Positions 9,019 to 18,131 of a stretch of 64,000 nt of DNA are shown here, piece after piece. This stretch comes from Prosthecobacter fusiformis (GTDB taxonomy: Bacteria > Verrucomicrobiota > Verrucomicrobiia > Verrucomicrobiales > Verrucomicrobiaceae). The position numbers and the translations under genes were made by a program. Under the pieces are notes generated by a model. That model was not told the DNA's origin, did no database searches, and saw only the letters and a program-made list of their open reading frames with translations. Where the stretch lies: assembly GCF_004364345.1 (NCBI RefSeq), contig NZ_SOCA01000005.1:124001-188000 (forward strand), given 5' to 3'. Every line of letters starts with the position of its first letter. Position 1 is the stretch's first letter.

Positions 9019-10428
9019 TCAGTCCTTATTCAGCCCCAGTTTCTTGCGCTTGCGATACAGCGTCGCCTGATCAATGCCCAGCATCTGAGCCGCTTCAGCT
9101 AGGCTGGGTGCATGCTCCAGTGTATGCCGGATTTGCAATTCCTCGACTTGCTCCAAGGTCATCCCCGCGAGGGCCTGGACCGAGAAAGAACCTACTGCAT
9201 TCCCCGTCACATTGGAGGCAGTGTTCAGTAAAGCCGGAGAAGAGTCCACCTGATCATGTACCTCCGATGGCAGATCCGTGGCCTCGAGTTGTTCAGCAGA
9301 AGACAAGATCACGGCCCGTTCGATGGCATTGCGCAGTTCCCTCAAATTTCCCGGCCAGGGATAGCTCATGATGCGCTGCCGCGCCGTCGCCGAAATTCCT
9401 CGCAGCTTCCGCCCCACTTGGTGGGCAAAATGGTCCGTATAATATTCGGCAAACCGCAGCAGGTCATCCTGCCGCTGACGCAGCGGTGGCATCTCCACAG
9501 AGATCACATTCAGGCGGAAGTAAAGATCTTCACGGAATGTTCGGTTACGCACACACTCCTTGAGGTCGCGATTCGTTGCAGCGATCACGCGCACATCAGC
9601 TTTACGAGTGACGGTTTCACCCACCCGCTCGTATTCACGCTCCTGGAGCAGGCGCAATAACTGCGGCTGGATCTCCAGTGGCAACTCGCCGATTTCATCC
9701 AGGAAAAGGGTTCCTCCCTCCGCCTGTTTGATCTTGCCCCAGGTATCCCTGACCGCACCGGTAAAAGAGCCCTTCACGTGACCGAAAAGATCACTCTGCA
9801 GCAACTCCTTGGAAAGTGAAGGACAGCTTACGGTAACAAAAGGTTTGTCATGGAGATGGCTCTGCTCATGGATCGCCCTGGCCACCACACTTTTGCCCGT
9901 ACCACTCTCTCCCAGGATCAGGATGGCCGCAGGTGCCTTGGCAGCCCGCATCAGCACATCCATCACAGATTTCATGGCAGGTGTTTCAAAGTCAAAACGC
10001 GGCTCAGGCCCGTTTTGCTGGCGCACTTCCTGCACCTCTTTTTCCAAAGTTTCGATCCGCTGGCTCATCTGCCGAAAGCGGTTTAAGCGGGCCAAAACCG
10101 CGCGGAATTCTTCGCGCGTAAAGGGCTTTTCCAGGAAGTCCAGCGCACCACGCCTCACAGCTTCCACTGCCGTTTTCACTGTGCCCTGCGCAGTAAACAT
10201 CACCACGGGGATCTGTGGGTACTGCTTCACCAGGATTTCCAGCACATCCAAGCCATTTTCCGCACCCAGTTTCAGGTCCAGCAAAATGGCGTCATACTTC
10301 TCTTCTTTCAGCCGTGTTAAAGCACTGGCGCTATTGACCACCGGCTCCGCGTAATGCCCCTCATCATCGATCAGCATGCAGGTCGCATCCCGGATGCTTC
10401 TCTCGTCATCAATTACTAAAAAGTCCAT
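9019..10428 (-). CDS. NtrC-family sigma-54-dependent response regulator
   Basis: A 469-residue bacterial enhancer-binding protein. Receiver at 1-115 with Asp51 as phospho-acceptor and Lys101-Pro; AAA+ domain about 145-380 with Walker A at 173-180 (GESGTGKS), the sigma-54-contacting loop GSFTGA at 220-225 (Ser for the usual Ala), Walker B (LFLDEIGE) and an arginine finger region; C-terminal Fis-type helix-turn-helix in the last 40 residues. When phosphorylated it should hydrolyse ATP to open sigma-54 promoters. It follows its likely cognate kinase by six bases and sits beside rpoN, so the trio is a local sigma-54 circuit. Natural targets are unknown; the -24/-12 sites nearby are candidates. 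Confidence 0.95.
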   Translation of the reverse strand: MDFLVIDDERSIRDATCMLIDDEGHYAEPVVNSASALTRLKEEKYDAILLDLKLGAENGLDVLEILVKQYPQIPVVMFTAQGTVKTAVEAVRRGALDFLEKPFTREEFRAVLARLNRFRQMSQRIETLEKEVQEVRQQNGPEPRFDFETPAMKSVMDVLMRAAKAPAAILILGESGTGKSVVARAIHEQSHLHDKPFVTVSCPSLSKELLQSDLFGHVKGSFTGAVRDTWGKIKQAEGGTLFLDEIGELPLEIQPQLLRLLQEREYERVGETVTRKADVRVIAATNRDLKECVRNRTFREDLYFRLNVISVEMPPLRQRQDDLLRFAEYYTDHFAHQVGRKLRGISATARQRIMSYPWPGNLRELRNAIERAVILSSAEQLEATDLPSEVHDQVDSSPALLNTASNVTGNAVGSFSVQALAGMTLEQVEELQIRHTLEHAPSLAEAAQMLGIDQATLYRKRKKLGLNKD

Positions 10429-10434
10429 GTGATA

Positions 10435-11598
10435 TCAGTTAGAATTCCCCATTTCATTATCGATTGAGGCTCGGCGGATTTTGGGCAGACGGACGATAAA
10501 AGTGGATCCTTTTCCAGGAGATGATTCCAGCAAAAGACGCCCATGCATGGCCTCCACCAATCTTTTGACAATGCTTAGCCCCAGTCCCGTGCTCGGCTCG
10601 CCAGCAGTCGGCCGTGCCGATAGCCGGGCATATCTGCGGAACATGTGAGCTTTGTCTTCATCGGTGAAACCAGGCCCTTCATCCGTGATCTTACACTCCA
10701 CAAAATCGCCCGTCATTGCCTTCACCGTCAGGCGGATGTTCTTCCCCACTGCAGAGAATTTGATAGCATTCGAGATGAGGTTATCGAGGATCTGTTTCAC
10801 GGCGATGGGATCCACAGAAACCAAGCTGCTGGCACTGCTGTCCATATCGCAAGTAAAGCTGATATCTTTCCGCTCCGCAGTAATCTGATACTGCCGCAGA
10901 GTCTGCGAGGCTGCCTGGGCCAGGTTCACTTGCTCGATCGAAAACTGCAGCGTTCTTTCCGCTGTGCTATTGGCAAGGAACTCCTTCACAAAAGCCAGCA
11001 TCTGAGCCGTATCCAAAAGGATATTGTCCACCAGTTGGGCGAACTTGGCGTCAGCAGGCTGGCGGCTCAGCCGGTCGTGGATCAACTGAGCGCTCATCTG
11101 CATGCCCCCCAGATGGTTTTTTAAATCATGCGTGAGGATGCCCAGCAGTTCATCCTTATCTTCGGCCAGTGTTTTTAACGAATCTCTGGCCGATTTGAGC
11201 GCCAGATGAGTGCGCACCCGTGTCAGCAGTTCCGCCCGGCTAAAAGGTTTGGTCACATAGTCCACCCCTCCGCTTTCCAGGGCTTGAACGATGAGATTTT
11301 TATCATCAGCGGCCGATAAAAAAATGATTGGAATATCCGCCAGCACAGGGTTTTCCTTGATCCGTTTGCATGTCTCCACGCCATCCAGCTCTGGCATCAT
11401 CACATCCAAAAGTACCAAGTCAGGAATCGTCTTGGCCAGCAGCGCCAGCGCCTGTTCTCCGCTGTGGGCTTCGATGACTTTATATCGCATGGCGATTGTC
11501 AGCAGCTCTCGGACAAGCTTCACATTTTGAGGCTGATCATCCACTACCATGATGGTAGGCTGATGATCGGAGAGGTCATCTTTTTCGACGGGAGGCAT
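10435..11598 (-). CDS. response regulator-histidine kinase hybrid (REC-HisKA-HATPase)
   Basis: A 387-residue cytosolic protein with a receiver in front of the kinase: REC 15-130 with Asp65 (LLDVMMP) and Lys117-Pro, a coiled-coil linker (135-150), HisKA with His157 (THDLKNHLGG), and HATPase_c (about 255-372) with N, G1 (DEGPGF) and G2 (GLGLSI) boxes. REC-HK proteins take a signal from another kinase and pass it on. It is the first gene of a pair with the NtrC-type regulator six bases downstream, its probable partner. No membrane segments or sensory domain are visible, so its input is likely another phospho-donor. Confidence 0.92.
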   Translation of the reverse strand: MPPVEKDDLSDHQPTIMVVDDQPQNVKLVRELLTIAMRYKVIEAHSGEQALALLAKTIPDLVLLDVMMPELDGVETCKRIKENPVLADIPIIFLSAADDKNLIVQALESGGVDYVTKPFSRAELLTRVRTHLALKSARDSLKTLAEDKDELLGILTHDLKNHLGGMQMSAQLIHDRLSRQPADAKFAQLVDNILLDTAQMLAFVKEFLANSTAERTLQFSIEQVNLAQAASQTLRQYQITAERKDISFTCDMDSSASSLVSVDPIAVKQILDNLISNAIKFSAVGKNIRLTVKAMTGDFVECKITDEGPGFTDEDKAHMFRRYARLSARPTAGEPSTGLGLSIVKRLVEAMHGRLLLESSPGKGSTFIVRLPKIRRASIDNEMGNSN

Positions 11599-11652
11599 GG
11601 TGGGAGAGGAAACTCAGGAGAGGGAATGGACAATGATTGATCATCCGTGGGC

Positions 11653-11667
11653 GCACGACGTATGCCA
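11653..11667 (-). promoter_or_regulatory. weak candidate sigma-54 promoter of the kinase/NtrC pair
   Basis: On the minus strand TGGCATACGTCGTGC keeps GG-N10-GC with TGGCA in the -24 element, but differs at two consensus positions. It lies about 55 bases before the kinase start. It could make the kinase/regulator pair part of the sigma-54 regulon; evidence is only spacing and partial consensus. Confidence 0.3.
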
Positions 11668-11897
11668 GTGACAACGGCATACCCTTGAATCAACGCTCCC
11701 AGGCGGGTTGCCAGTCGCACCGTTCTTCACAGTTCAATCCAAGACCGCCCTCAATCAATGCATTTCGCATTGTTGTAGATTGCATATTGCAAATAGAAGC
11801 ACAGCCGCTTCACGCATCTACAGGGGGCCAGGAAGCCGCTGAACTGCGAAGTTTTAAAGAACCTCTCTTGGACCTTTCCCCTTTAAAATTTCCCACC

Positions 11898-12881
11898 ATG
11901 TCCTTTCGAAATCCAGCGTTTTTAAAGCTCACCCCATTCGTTCTTTTACGGGCCACTTTAGAATCGTGGGTGGAGGACAAGGCGCTGCGGCTCAGCGCTG
12001 CCGTCGCCTACTACTCCATCTTTTCCATCGCCCCCCTCTTGATCCTTAGCATCAGCCTTGCTGGAGTGGTCTTCGGAGAAGAGGCCGTCAAAGGTCATTT
12101 GCAAAGCCAACTCATCAATTATGTCGGCGAACCCGCAGCGACAGCCGTGCAATCCATGGTGAAAAGCGCCGCCAGGGCCGAGCAAGGATTCATTGCCACT
12201 GTGCTCGGTTTTGTGACACTTCTGCTCGGGGCAACCGGTGTCTTTGGCCAGTTAAAAGACGCGCTTAATACCATCTGGGAAGTTCGCGTCAAACCAGGTA
12301 AAGCCTGGCTACAATGGCTGAGGGAGCGGGTCGTCAGTTTCGGAATGGTACTGGTGATTGGCTTTTTACTTCTCACCTCGCTGCTGCTGACCACAGCCAT
12401 GGCGGGTTTGCATGAATACCTGGAGACCGTGTATCCCGTGCCAGGCTTCTTTTGGACGGGTGTCTCACTCCTCACGTCCTTCGGGTTTGTCACAGTGCTC
12501 TTTGCTTTTATTTTCAAAGTCTTGCCGGATGCCATCATCGCCTGGAGAGATGTCTGGGCCGGTGCCATCTTTACCTCAGCGTTATTTGAGATTGGAAAAC
12601 TCGGGCTCAGCCTCTACCTGGGCCGCGAAAGCACCGTGTCCAGCTATGGTGCCGCAGGGGCTGTGGTACTACTTCTGCTCTGGGTTTACTACAATGCCTG
12701 CATCCTGTTTCTGGGAGCCGAGTTCACACAGATTTACACACTGCACACCGGTCGTCGCATCCGTCCCGCCCCCGGCGCTGAATTGATTGAGACCCAAGAC
12801 CGCCTCCAGCAAGGCCTCGCCCCCGCCACCCACCGTATTCTGGTGGAAGAAGATGGACTCCCCAAGCCACCTTCAAACTAA
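11898..12881 (+). CDS. YihY/BrkB family inner-membrane protein
   Basis: A 327-residue protein from the ATG at 11898. The frame is open 87 codons further upstream, but that part has no membrane or family signal. The BrkB/YihY core follows: the A-A-V-A-Y-Y-S-I-F-S-I-A-P block near residue 33, then about six membrane segments, the F-G-x-L-x-D-A-L-N-x-I-W block near 115, and S-S-Y-G-A-A-G near 255. The family was once called RNase BN by mistake; its role is unresolved, with transport suggested. A polar C-terminal tail of about 45 residues ends in a Glu/Pro-rich stretch. A decayed second copy of the coding end lies at 17961-18080. Confidence 0.92.
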   Translation: MSFRNPAFLKLTPFVLLRATLESWVEDKALRLSAAVAYYSIFSIAPLLILSISLAGVVFGEEAVKGHLQSQLINYVGEPAATAVQSMVKSAARAEQGFIATVLGFVTLLLGATGVFGQLKDALNTIWEVRVKPGKAWLQWLRERVVSFGMVLVIGFLLLTSLLLTTAMAGLHEYLETVYPVPGFFWTGVSLLTSFGFVTVLFAFIFKVLPDAIIAWRDVWAGAIFTSALFEIGKLGLSLYLGRESTVSSYGAAGAVVLLLLWVYYNACILFLGAEFTQIYTLHTGRRIRPAPGAELIETQDRLQQGLAPATHRILVEEDGLPKPPSN

Positions 12882-13479
12882 AATATATCATTTATATGCA
12901 AGTTAAAGCTATCGATATCTAATGCGCCATTTATGACTCAACCTGTAATAGAATTACATTGTCAGAAGCATTTATGCCGATCTAGGCTATGACTTTTAAA
13001 GGCTGACATTGTCTGCCTTGTTCTCTTGGTGCGCTGTTAGTGGGGATCAGATCCCTATATCCCTGGAAGTGGCCCGGATATAACCCGACAAATCTGGGTT
13101 TCAACAAACCAAAGAAATCCCTTTTGAAATTCTTTAACACAGCCTCTTGATGGTTCCGCCAAACGGCCCATTACCTAGAGTTCAGAGGATTGGCATAGAC
13201 AGCTTTAATCAAACCACCTCATCGTCTGTCACTGGCATAGTTTAATTGCCCATTTTAACTAGCCGAAAGATTGGGTTCAGTAAATTGCATACTATAAGGG
13301 TGCCAACACGTGACAATTAGATTCATGGAATTAAACCAACACGTCCAAAAAATGTTTGATAGCTAATATAAATACCATATTATTAGCCTTGATTGCTTTC
13401 CCCCCACTTTAACACGCAAGCTACCCTGTGCAGCCACGCTACACCATCAGGTGAGCTAAGCCCATGCCAGAAACCGGGC
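12882..13479 (+). other. gene-free AT-rich spacer
   Basis: About 600 bases between brkB and the redox/kinase module. It is clearly more AT-rich than its surroundings, with many short frames and no coding signal, no tRNA and no repeat that I can recognise. The A/T-rich stretch just before 13390 could hold the module's promoter, but no clear -35/-10 pair stands out. Confidence 0.6.
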
Positions 13480-13500
13480 ATGGGCGGCAACCGCGAAGGA

Positions 13501-14100
13501 ATGGATCTGGCCAAGCTTGGCAGATTGAGTTTTTTCGCGCTTTGGGCGGTCGCTGTAGTGAGTGGCACTTTGATAATGATGCGGCATTCCGAAGTCAATG
13601 GAGTGCCCGCCCAAGCACCATTGCGATGGCCACAAGAGAGCGTTGTCCCTGGTCCGGCGGGTCAGCCTGTCATGCTGATGTTTGTACATCCCAAATGCCC
13701 TTGTTCTAGCGCTAGCCTGGGTGAACTGGAGAGGTTGCTGGCGCAGGCTCCTGGCCGTTTTGACACGTGTTTACTTTTTGTTAGACCCAAAGGGACAGGT
13801 GTGGAATGGGCGAAAGACGAACTCTGGCAGAAGGCGGCGCTGATTCCAGGAATCACTGTAAAACTGGATGATGATGGCAGGGAGGCAGAACTCTTTCACG
13901 CCGCCACTTCGGGACAAACACTGCTTTATGATGGCGGCGCAAAACTTGTTTTCGAGGGCGGGATCACGGCGGCGCGGGGCCATGCCGGTGACAGTGCGGG
14001 CCAGCAGGCTGTGCTGACTCTGCTGGAAAAGAAACTCGCGGGTGTCATTGAGACGCCCGTGTTTGGTTGCGCCCTGTGTGAGCCTGAAAGTGCACCATGA
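13501..14100 (+). CDS. membrane-anchored thioredoxin-fold protein with CxC motif (RedB-like)
   Basis: A 199-residue protein from the ATG at 13501; an in-frame ATG at 13480 would add seven residues. One N-terminal membrane segment (about 7-27) is followed by a periplasmic thioredoxin-like domain. It carries Cys66-Pro-Cys68 (HPKCPCS) at the place of a thioredoxin active site and a second pair, Cys190-x-x-Cys193, at the end. Similar proteins are annotated RedB; the function is not established, and I recall that name only from annotations. A thiol, metal or redox role is inferred from the cysteines. Its stop codon overlaps the start of a membrane histidine kinase (ATGA), so the two are translationally coupled; it may be part of the sensor. 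Confidence 0.72.
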   Translation: MDLAKLGRLSFFALWAVAVVSGTLIMMRHSEVNGVPAQAPLRWPQESVVPGPAGQPVMLMFVHPKCPCSSASLGELERLLAQAPGRFDTCLLFVRPKGTGVEWAKDELWQKAALIPGITVKLDDDGREAELFHAATSGQTLLYDGGAKLVFEGGITAARGHAGDSAGQQAVLTLLEKKLAGVIETPVFGCALCEPESAP

Positions 14101-15635
14101 ATTCAATTTCAACTTTGTTTCCCACGTTTTCTAGCTACGCCAACCTGGGCCGGCTTTCTGACCGCGCTCAGGAGCTTTATACGAACTCCCGGGAACTGGT
14201 GTACCGGCGCACGGACCGGATGTTTGCCGTGCTGATGGCCATTCAATGGCTGGCAGGCATCGTTGCCGCCTTATGGATTTCTCCGATGACTTGGTCCGGC
14301 TCTTCCAGCCAGGTCCACATTCACGTCTGGGCCGCCGTCCTGCTTGGGGGTGTCATCAGCTCACTGCCCATTTTCCTGGCCTGGAAGCAGCCAGGAAAGC
14401 TGAGCACCCGGCTGACCATCGCTGTGGGTCAGCCGCTGACCTCGGCGCTGTTAATCCACCTGATGGGCGGACGAATCGAAACCCATTTTCATATTTTTGG
14501 CTCCCTGGCTTTTCTGGCCTTTTATCTGGACTGGCGGGTGTTGTTGACTGCCACCCTGGTCGTGGCTAGCGACCACCTGCTGCGGGGGCTGTTGTGGCCG
14601 CAGTCCGTTTTTGGTGTTTTGACCGCGAGTTCCTGGCGCTGGTTGGAGCATGCCGCCTGGGTGCTATTCGAGGACACTTTTCTTCTCATTTCCATTCGCA
14701 ACAGTCTGCGGGACCGCATGGATGTGGCCACCCGCCAGGCTGCCCTGGAGAGTCAAAAATCCGTGATCGAACATGAGGTCCAGGAGCGGACAGCGGAACT
14801 AAGGACGGTGCACAGCCAGTTGCTGGACGCATCGCGCCATGCGGGCATGGCGGAGGTGGCCACCAATGTTCTGCACAACGTGGGCAACGTGCTCAACAGT
14901 GTCAATGTCTCCGCCGAAACCGTGGCGGAAAAGGTGCAGAATTTTCGTCTTAACCGCCTCGTCGCCGTTGCAGAAATGCTGCGCGAGCACGGAGACGACC
15001 TGCCCAACTTCCTCACCCATGACCCGCGCGGTCGCGAGCTGCCAGCCTACATCATCAAAGTGTCAGAATCCCTGGCCGGGCCACAGAATGCTATCCTTGA
15101 AGAAGTCCGGTTGCTACGCAAAAACATTGACCACGTGAAGGAAGTGGTGGCGATGCAGCAGAGCAACGCGCGTGGCTCCACCGTGCTGGAGTCGGTGCCC
15201 CCTGTGGAGCTTGTGGAAGAGGCTATCCGCATCAACAGCGCGGCGCTCCAGCGTCATGAGATCAGCCTAGTGAGGGACTACGCGGACGTACCAGTGATCA
15301 CCACTGACCGGCACCAAGTCCTGCAAATTTTGGTGAATCTGCTAAGCAATGCCAAACAGGCGGTCGATGGTGATCACGACGACAAACACGTCCATGTGCG
15401 TATTTCGCAGGATGGCATGGACACGGTAAACATAGCCATCGCCGACAGCGGTGTAGGAATCCCGCCGGAGAACCTCACCCGCGTCTTTCAGCATGGCTTC
15501 ACCACCCGAGTAGATGGCCATGGCTTTGGCCTGCACAGCGGTGCCCTGGCCGCACGCGCCCTCGGCGGCACTCTCAAAGTCCACAGTGACGGCCTCGGGC
15601 GCGGCGCCACTTTTACCCTGGCGCTACCCCTGTAA
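14097..15635 (+). CDS. integral-membrane sensor histidine kinase
   Basis: A 512-residue kinase. The N-terminal half has about six membrane segments (43-205) and includes a histidine-bearing block (His130, His132, His160 in the [12 protein letters not shown]...DHLLRG region) seen in other multi-membrane sensors; metal or haem binding is only a guess. A coiled coil (205-245) leads to the phospho-acceptor His260 in the variant H-box [11 protein letters not shown], then HATPase_c with N box (about 417) and the GHGFGLHS G2-type box at the end. The start overlaps the stop of the CxC protein by four bases; a hybrid kinase follows after about 20 bases. The three genes look like one signalling unit reading a membrane redox or metal signal (inference). 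Confidence 0.92.
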   Translation: MNSISTLFPTFSSYANLGRLSDRAQELYTNSRELVYRRTDRMFAVLMAIQWLAGIVAALWISPMTWSGSSSQVHIHVWAAVLLGGVISSLPIFLAWKQPGKLSTRLTIAVGQPLTSALLIHLMGGRIETHFHIFGSLAFLAFYLDWRVLLTATLVVASDHLLRGLLWPQSVFGVLTASSWRWLEHAAWVLFEDTFLLISIRNSLRDRMDVATRQAALESQKSVIEHEVQERTAELRTVHSQLLDASRHAGMAEVATNVLHNVGNVLNSVNVSAETVAEKVQNFRLNRLVAVAEMLREHGDDLPNFLTHDPRGRELPAYIIKVSESLAGPQNAILEEVRLLRKNIDHVKEVVAMQQSNARGSTVLESVPPVELVEEAIRINSAALQRHEISLVRDYADVPVITTDRHQVLQILVNLLSNAKQAVDGDHDDKHVHVRISQDGMDTVNIAIADSGVGIPPENLTRVFQHGFTTRVDGHGFGLHSGALAARALGGTLKVHSDGLGRGATFTLALPL

Positions 15636-15654
15636 GCCCGCCTGCTCCATACTC

Positions 15655-17835
15655 ATGACAGCTTTCTTCCCCGAACTCCATCAGCGCATTTTGGTCGTAG
15701 ACGACAACCGCGCCATCCATGATGACTTTCGGAAAATTCTAGGGCCGCCGTCGGCGGAAGAATCCGACCTTGAGGATATTGAAGCTCGCATTTTCGGGAA
15801 GCCGCAAAAGCTTTGGTATGAAATAGACTGCGCCTCGCAAGGAGCTGAAGCACTGCAAAAGGTGGAACAGGCGCTGGCGGAGGGGCGACCGTATTCGATG
15901 GCTTTCATTGATGTGCGCATGCCGCCTGGCTGGGACGGCATTGAAACCACCGGCCGTTTGTGGGAGGTTAGCCCCGGCCTTCAGGTGGTCATCTGCACCG
16001 CTTACTCCGACTGTTCATGGGAGGAGATGCAGGCCAGAATTCAGCCTCAAGACAGGTTGGTCATCCTGAAAAAACCTTTCGACCGCATTGAAGTCCAGCA
16101 ACTGGCTAATGCCCTGACTGCGAAGTGGCGTCTGGCAGAAAGTGCCACCCTCAAGATGGACGACCTTGACCGTCTGGTCCGGCAGCGAACCGCTGAGCTA
16201 GAAGAGTCACGCCAGGCCGCGTTGAGGATGATGGAGGAGGCGGTGAGCAGCCGGGAGAAAGAACAGCGCGCCCATGAGGAACTGAAGCGCGAGGTCGCCC
16301 AGCGCAGTCGGCTTGAAGAGCAGTTTCGCGAGCAGGCATCGCTCCTCGACAAAGCACGTGATGCCATCCTGGTGCGGGGCCTGGATAACCGTCTAACCTA
16401 TTGGAACAGGAGCGCCGAAAGCCTATACGGCTGGACATCAGAGGAGGCGCTGGGTCGCAACGTCGCAGAATTGTTGAAAGCAGACGCCGTCGTTGATGAA
16501 GAAGCCCTCCAGGCCGTGCTGGCCAGAGGTGAATGGGTGGGCGAGCTAAACCAGGCAAGCCAACACGGCACCAAGATCATTGTTGAAAGCCGCTGGACTC
16601 TTGTGAGGGATGGTGAGGGAGGTCCCAAAGCCATCCTTGTGATCAATTCAGACATCACCGAGAAGAAGAAAGTGGAGGACCACCTTCTCCGCGCGCAGCG
16701 GATGGACAGCATCGGCACCCTGGCTGGAGGCATCGCGCATGACCTGAATAATGTACTGCTGCCCATCATGATGTCCATTGACCTCTTGAAGCTTTCGATT
16801 CAGGAACCCGGCTTGGTGAGCATTCTCACGACGATTGAGGGCAGTGCCAAACGCGGTGCCGATATGGTGCAGCAGGTGCTCCTTTTCGCCCGGGGCGCTG
16901 ACGGCCAGCGGCTGCCCGTGGACCCGCGTGTGGTCATCGGGGAGATCCAAAAAATAGTGCAGGACACCTTCCCCAGGGACATCCTGCTGCGCACGGACCT
17001 GCCTCCTGTCCTTCCCTCATTCATGGGAGACGCAACGCAGGTCCACCAGGTGCTTTTGAATCTTTGTGTCAATGCGCGGGATGCCATGCCCTCCGGCGGC
17101 TGTCTGGACATCACAGCCGCAGTGGTCAACGTTGACGAGACCTATGGTGCGATGACTCCGGACATAAAGTGCGGCCCTTATGTGATGATCCGTGTGGCCG
17201 ACGAGGGAACCGGCATTCCTGATAACGTCCGGGCCAAGATTTTTGATCCGTTCTTTACGACTAAGGAAGTAGGCAAAGGCACTGGCTTGGGATTGTCTTC
17301 AGTGGCTGCCATCGTCAAAAGCCACGGCGGCTTCATCAATGTTTACAGCGAATTGGGCGGCGGCACTTCTTTCAAAGTTCACTTCCCCATGGCGGCTTCG
17401 TCCGGGTTTTCCAGACCGCCGATGGATCAAACGCATCCGCGGGGCCGGGGTGAACTGATTCTGGTGGTGGATGACGAGGAAGCGGTCCGTTCCATCACCA
17501 GCCAGACATTGGAGGCCTACGGTTATCGTGTGCTCACCGCCAAGGACGGCACCGAGGCGGTTGCCCTTTACGCACAGCACCGCAAGGCCGTCGAGGCGGT
17601 CTTGACGGACATGATGATGCCCGTCATGGACGGACCTTCCACCATTGAAGTATTGAAACGAATGAACCCGGACGTGCGCATTGTCGCCGCCAGCGGTCTC
17701 AACGCCCGCGGAGGCTCCGCCAAGGCTGCGGCCATGGGCATCCACCACTTTCTTGCCAAGCCTTATACAGCTGAAACAATATTGACCACCCTGAGGCAGG
17801 TGACCGATGGCAGCTCGGCTAGAGACTCGATGTGA
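15655..17835 (+). CDS. REC-PAS-histidine kinase-REC hybrid protein
   Basis: A 726-residue protein from the ATG at 15655; the frame extends 47 codons upstream into the preceding kinase gene, but the receiver starts right after this ATG. Order: REC (10-150) with Asp86 (FIDVRMPP), coiled coil (160-230), PAS (about 225-335), HisKA with His362 (GGIAHDLNNVL), HATPase_c (about 465-580), and a C-terminal REC with Asp652 (LTDMMMP). No membrane segments. The N-terminal receiver probably takes phosphate from the membrane kinase 20 bases upstream and the C-terminal receiver passes it on; no output protein is encoded next to it. Confidence 0.92.
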   Translation: MTAFFPELHQRILVVDDNRAIHDDFRKILGPPSAEESDLEDIEARIFGKPQKLWYEIDCASQGAEALQKVEQALAEGRPYSMAFIDVRMPPGWDGIETTGRLWEVSPGLQVVICTAYSDCSWEEMQARIQPQDRLVILKKPFDRIEVQQLANALTAKWRLAESATLKMDDLDRLVRQRTAELEESRQAALRMMEEAVSSREKEQRAHEELKREVAQRSRLEEQFREQASLLDKARDAILVRGLDNRLTYWNRSAESLYGWTSEEALGRNVAELLKADAVVDEEALQAVLARGEWVGELNQASQHGTKIIVESRWTLVRDGEGGPKAILVINSDITEKKKVEDHLLRAQRMDSIGTLAGGIAHDLNNVLLPIMMSIDLLKLSIQEPGLVSILTTIEGSAKRGADMVQQVLLFARGADGQRLPVDPRVVIGEIQKIVQDTFPRDILLRTDLPPVLPSFMGDATQVHQVLLNLCVNARDAMPSGGCLDITAAVVNVDETYGAMTPDIKCGPYVMIRVADEGTGIPDNVRAKIFDPFFTTKEVGKGTGLGLSSVAAIVKSHGGFINVYSELGGGTSFKVHFPMAASSGFSRPPMDQTHPRGRGELILVVDDEEAVRSITSQTLEAYGYRVLTAKDGTEAVALYAQHRKAVEAVLTDMMMPVMDGPSTIEVLKRMNPDVRIVAASGLNARGGSAKAAAMGIHHFLAKPYTAETILTTLRQVTDGSSARDSM

Positions 17836-17960
17836 GGTCAAATCAGAGCTAGCGGCATGCCACGCCAGCTTGGCATACATTCATTTGGTTAGGCCCACAG
17901 GTGAAGGGCCGGATGCAAACGTACCGGAGAACTTGCTGAGCAGGTATCGAGACGTAGAAA

Positions 17961-18080
17961 ATGCCTAACACGAATGCTGCTTTAATTGAGACCATTCATG
18001 CTTGGTGTGACCGGTGCCGCCCCGCCAGACACCGCATCCTAATAGAAGAGAACGGAATCTCCAAGCCATCTAAAAAATGA
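17961..18080 (+). pseudogene. decayed 3' end of a second YihY/BrkB gene
   Basis: In this frame about 35 codons align without a gap to the last 35 codons of the brkB gene ending at 12881. Shared peptides include LIET, P-A-x-H-R-I-L-[IV]-E-E and a K-P near the stop, and the nucleotide sequences match across the same stretch. The rest of the gene is missing, and a stop codon lies in frame just upstream at 17955. It is either the remnant of a tandem paralogue or the displaced 3' end left after the 13.4-17.8 kb module entered. Confidence 0.6.
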
Positions 18081-18097
18081 AAAGAATAAGGTTTTAG

Positions 18098-18126
18098 TTG
18101 ACCGATCAGTCACTCTTTAATATTTT
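18098..18126 (+). promoter_or_regulatory. tetR promoter with overlapping operator-like dyad
   Basis: TTGACC at 18098-18103 and TATTTT at 18121-18126 are 17 bases apart, a vegetative-type promoter just before the tetR start. The near-perfect dyad TGACCGATCAGTCA (18099-18112) overlaps the -35 box, the usual place for an autorepressor site. Confidence 0.6.
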
Positions 18127-18131
18127 AAATC

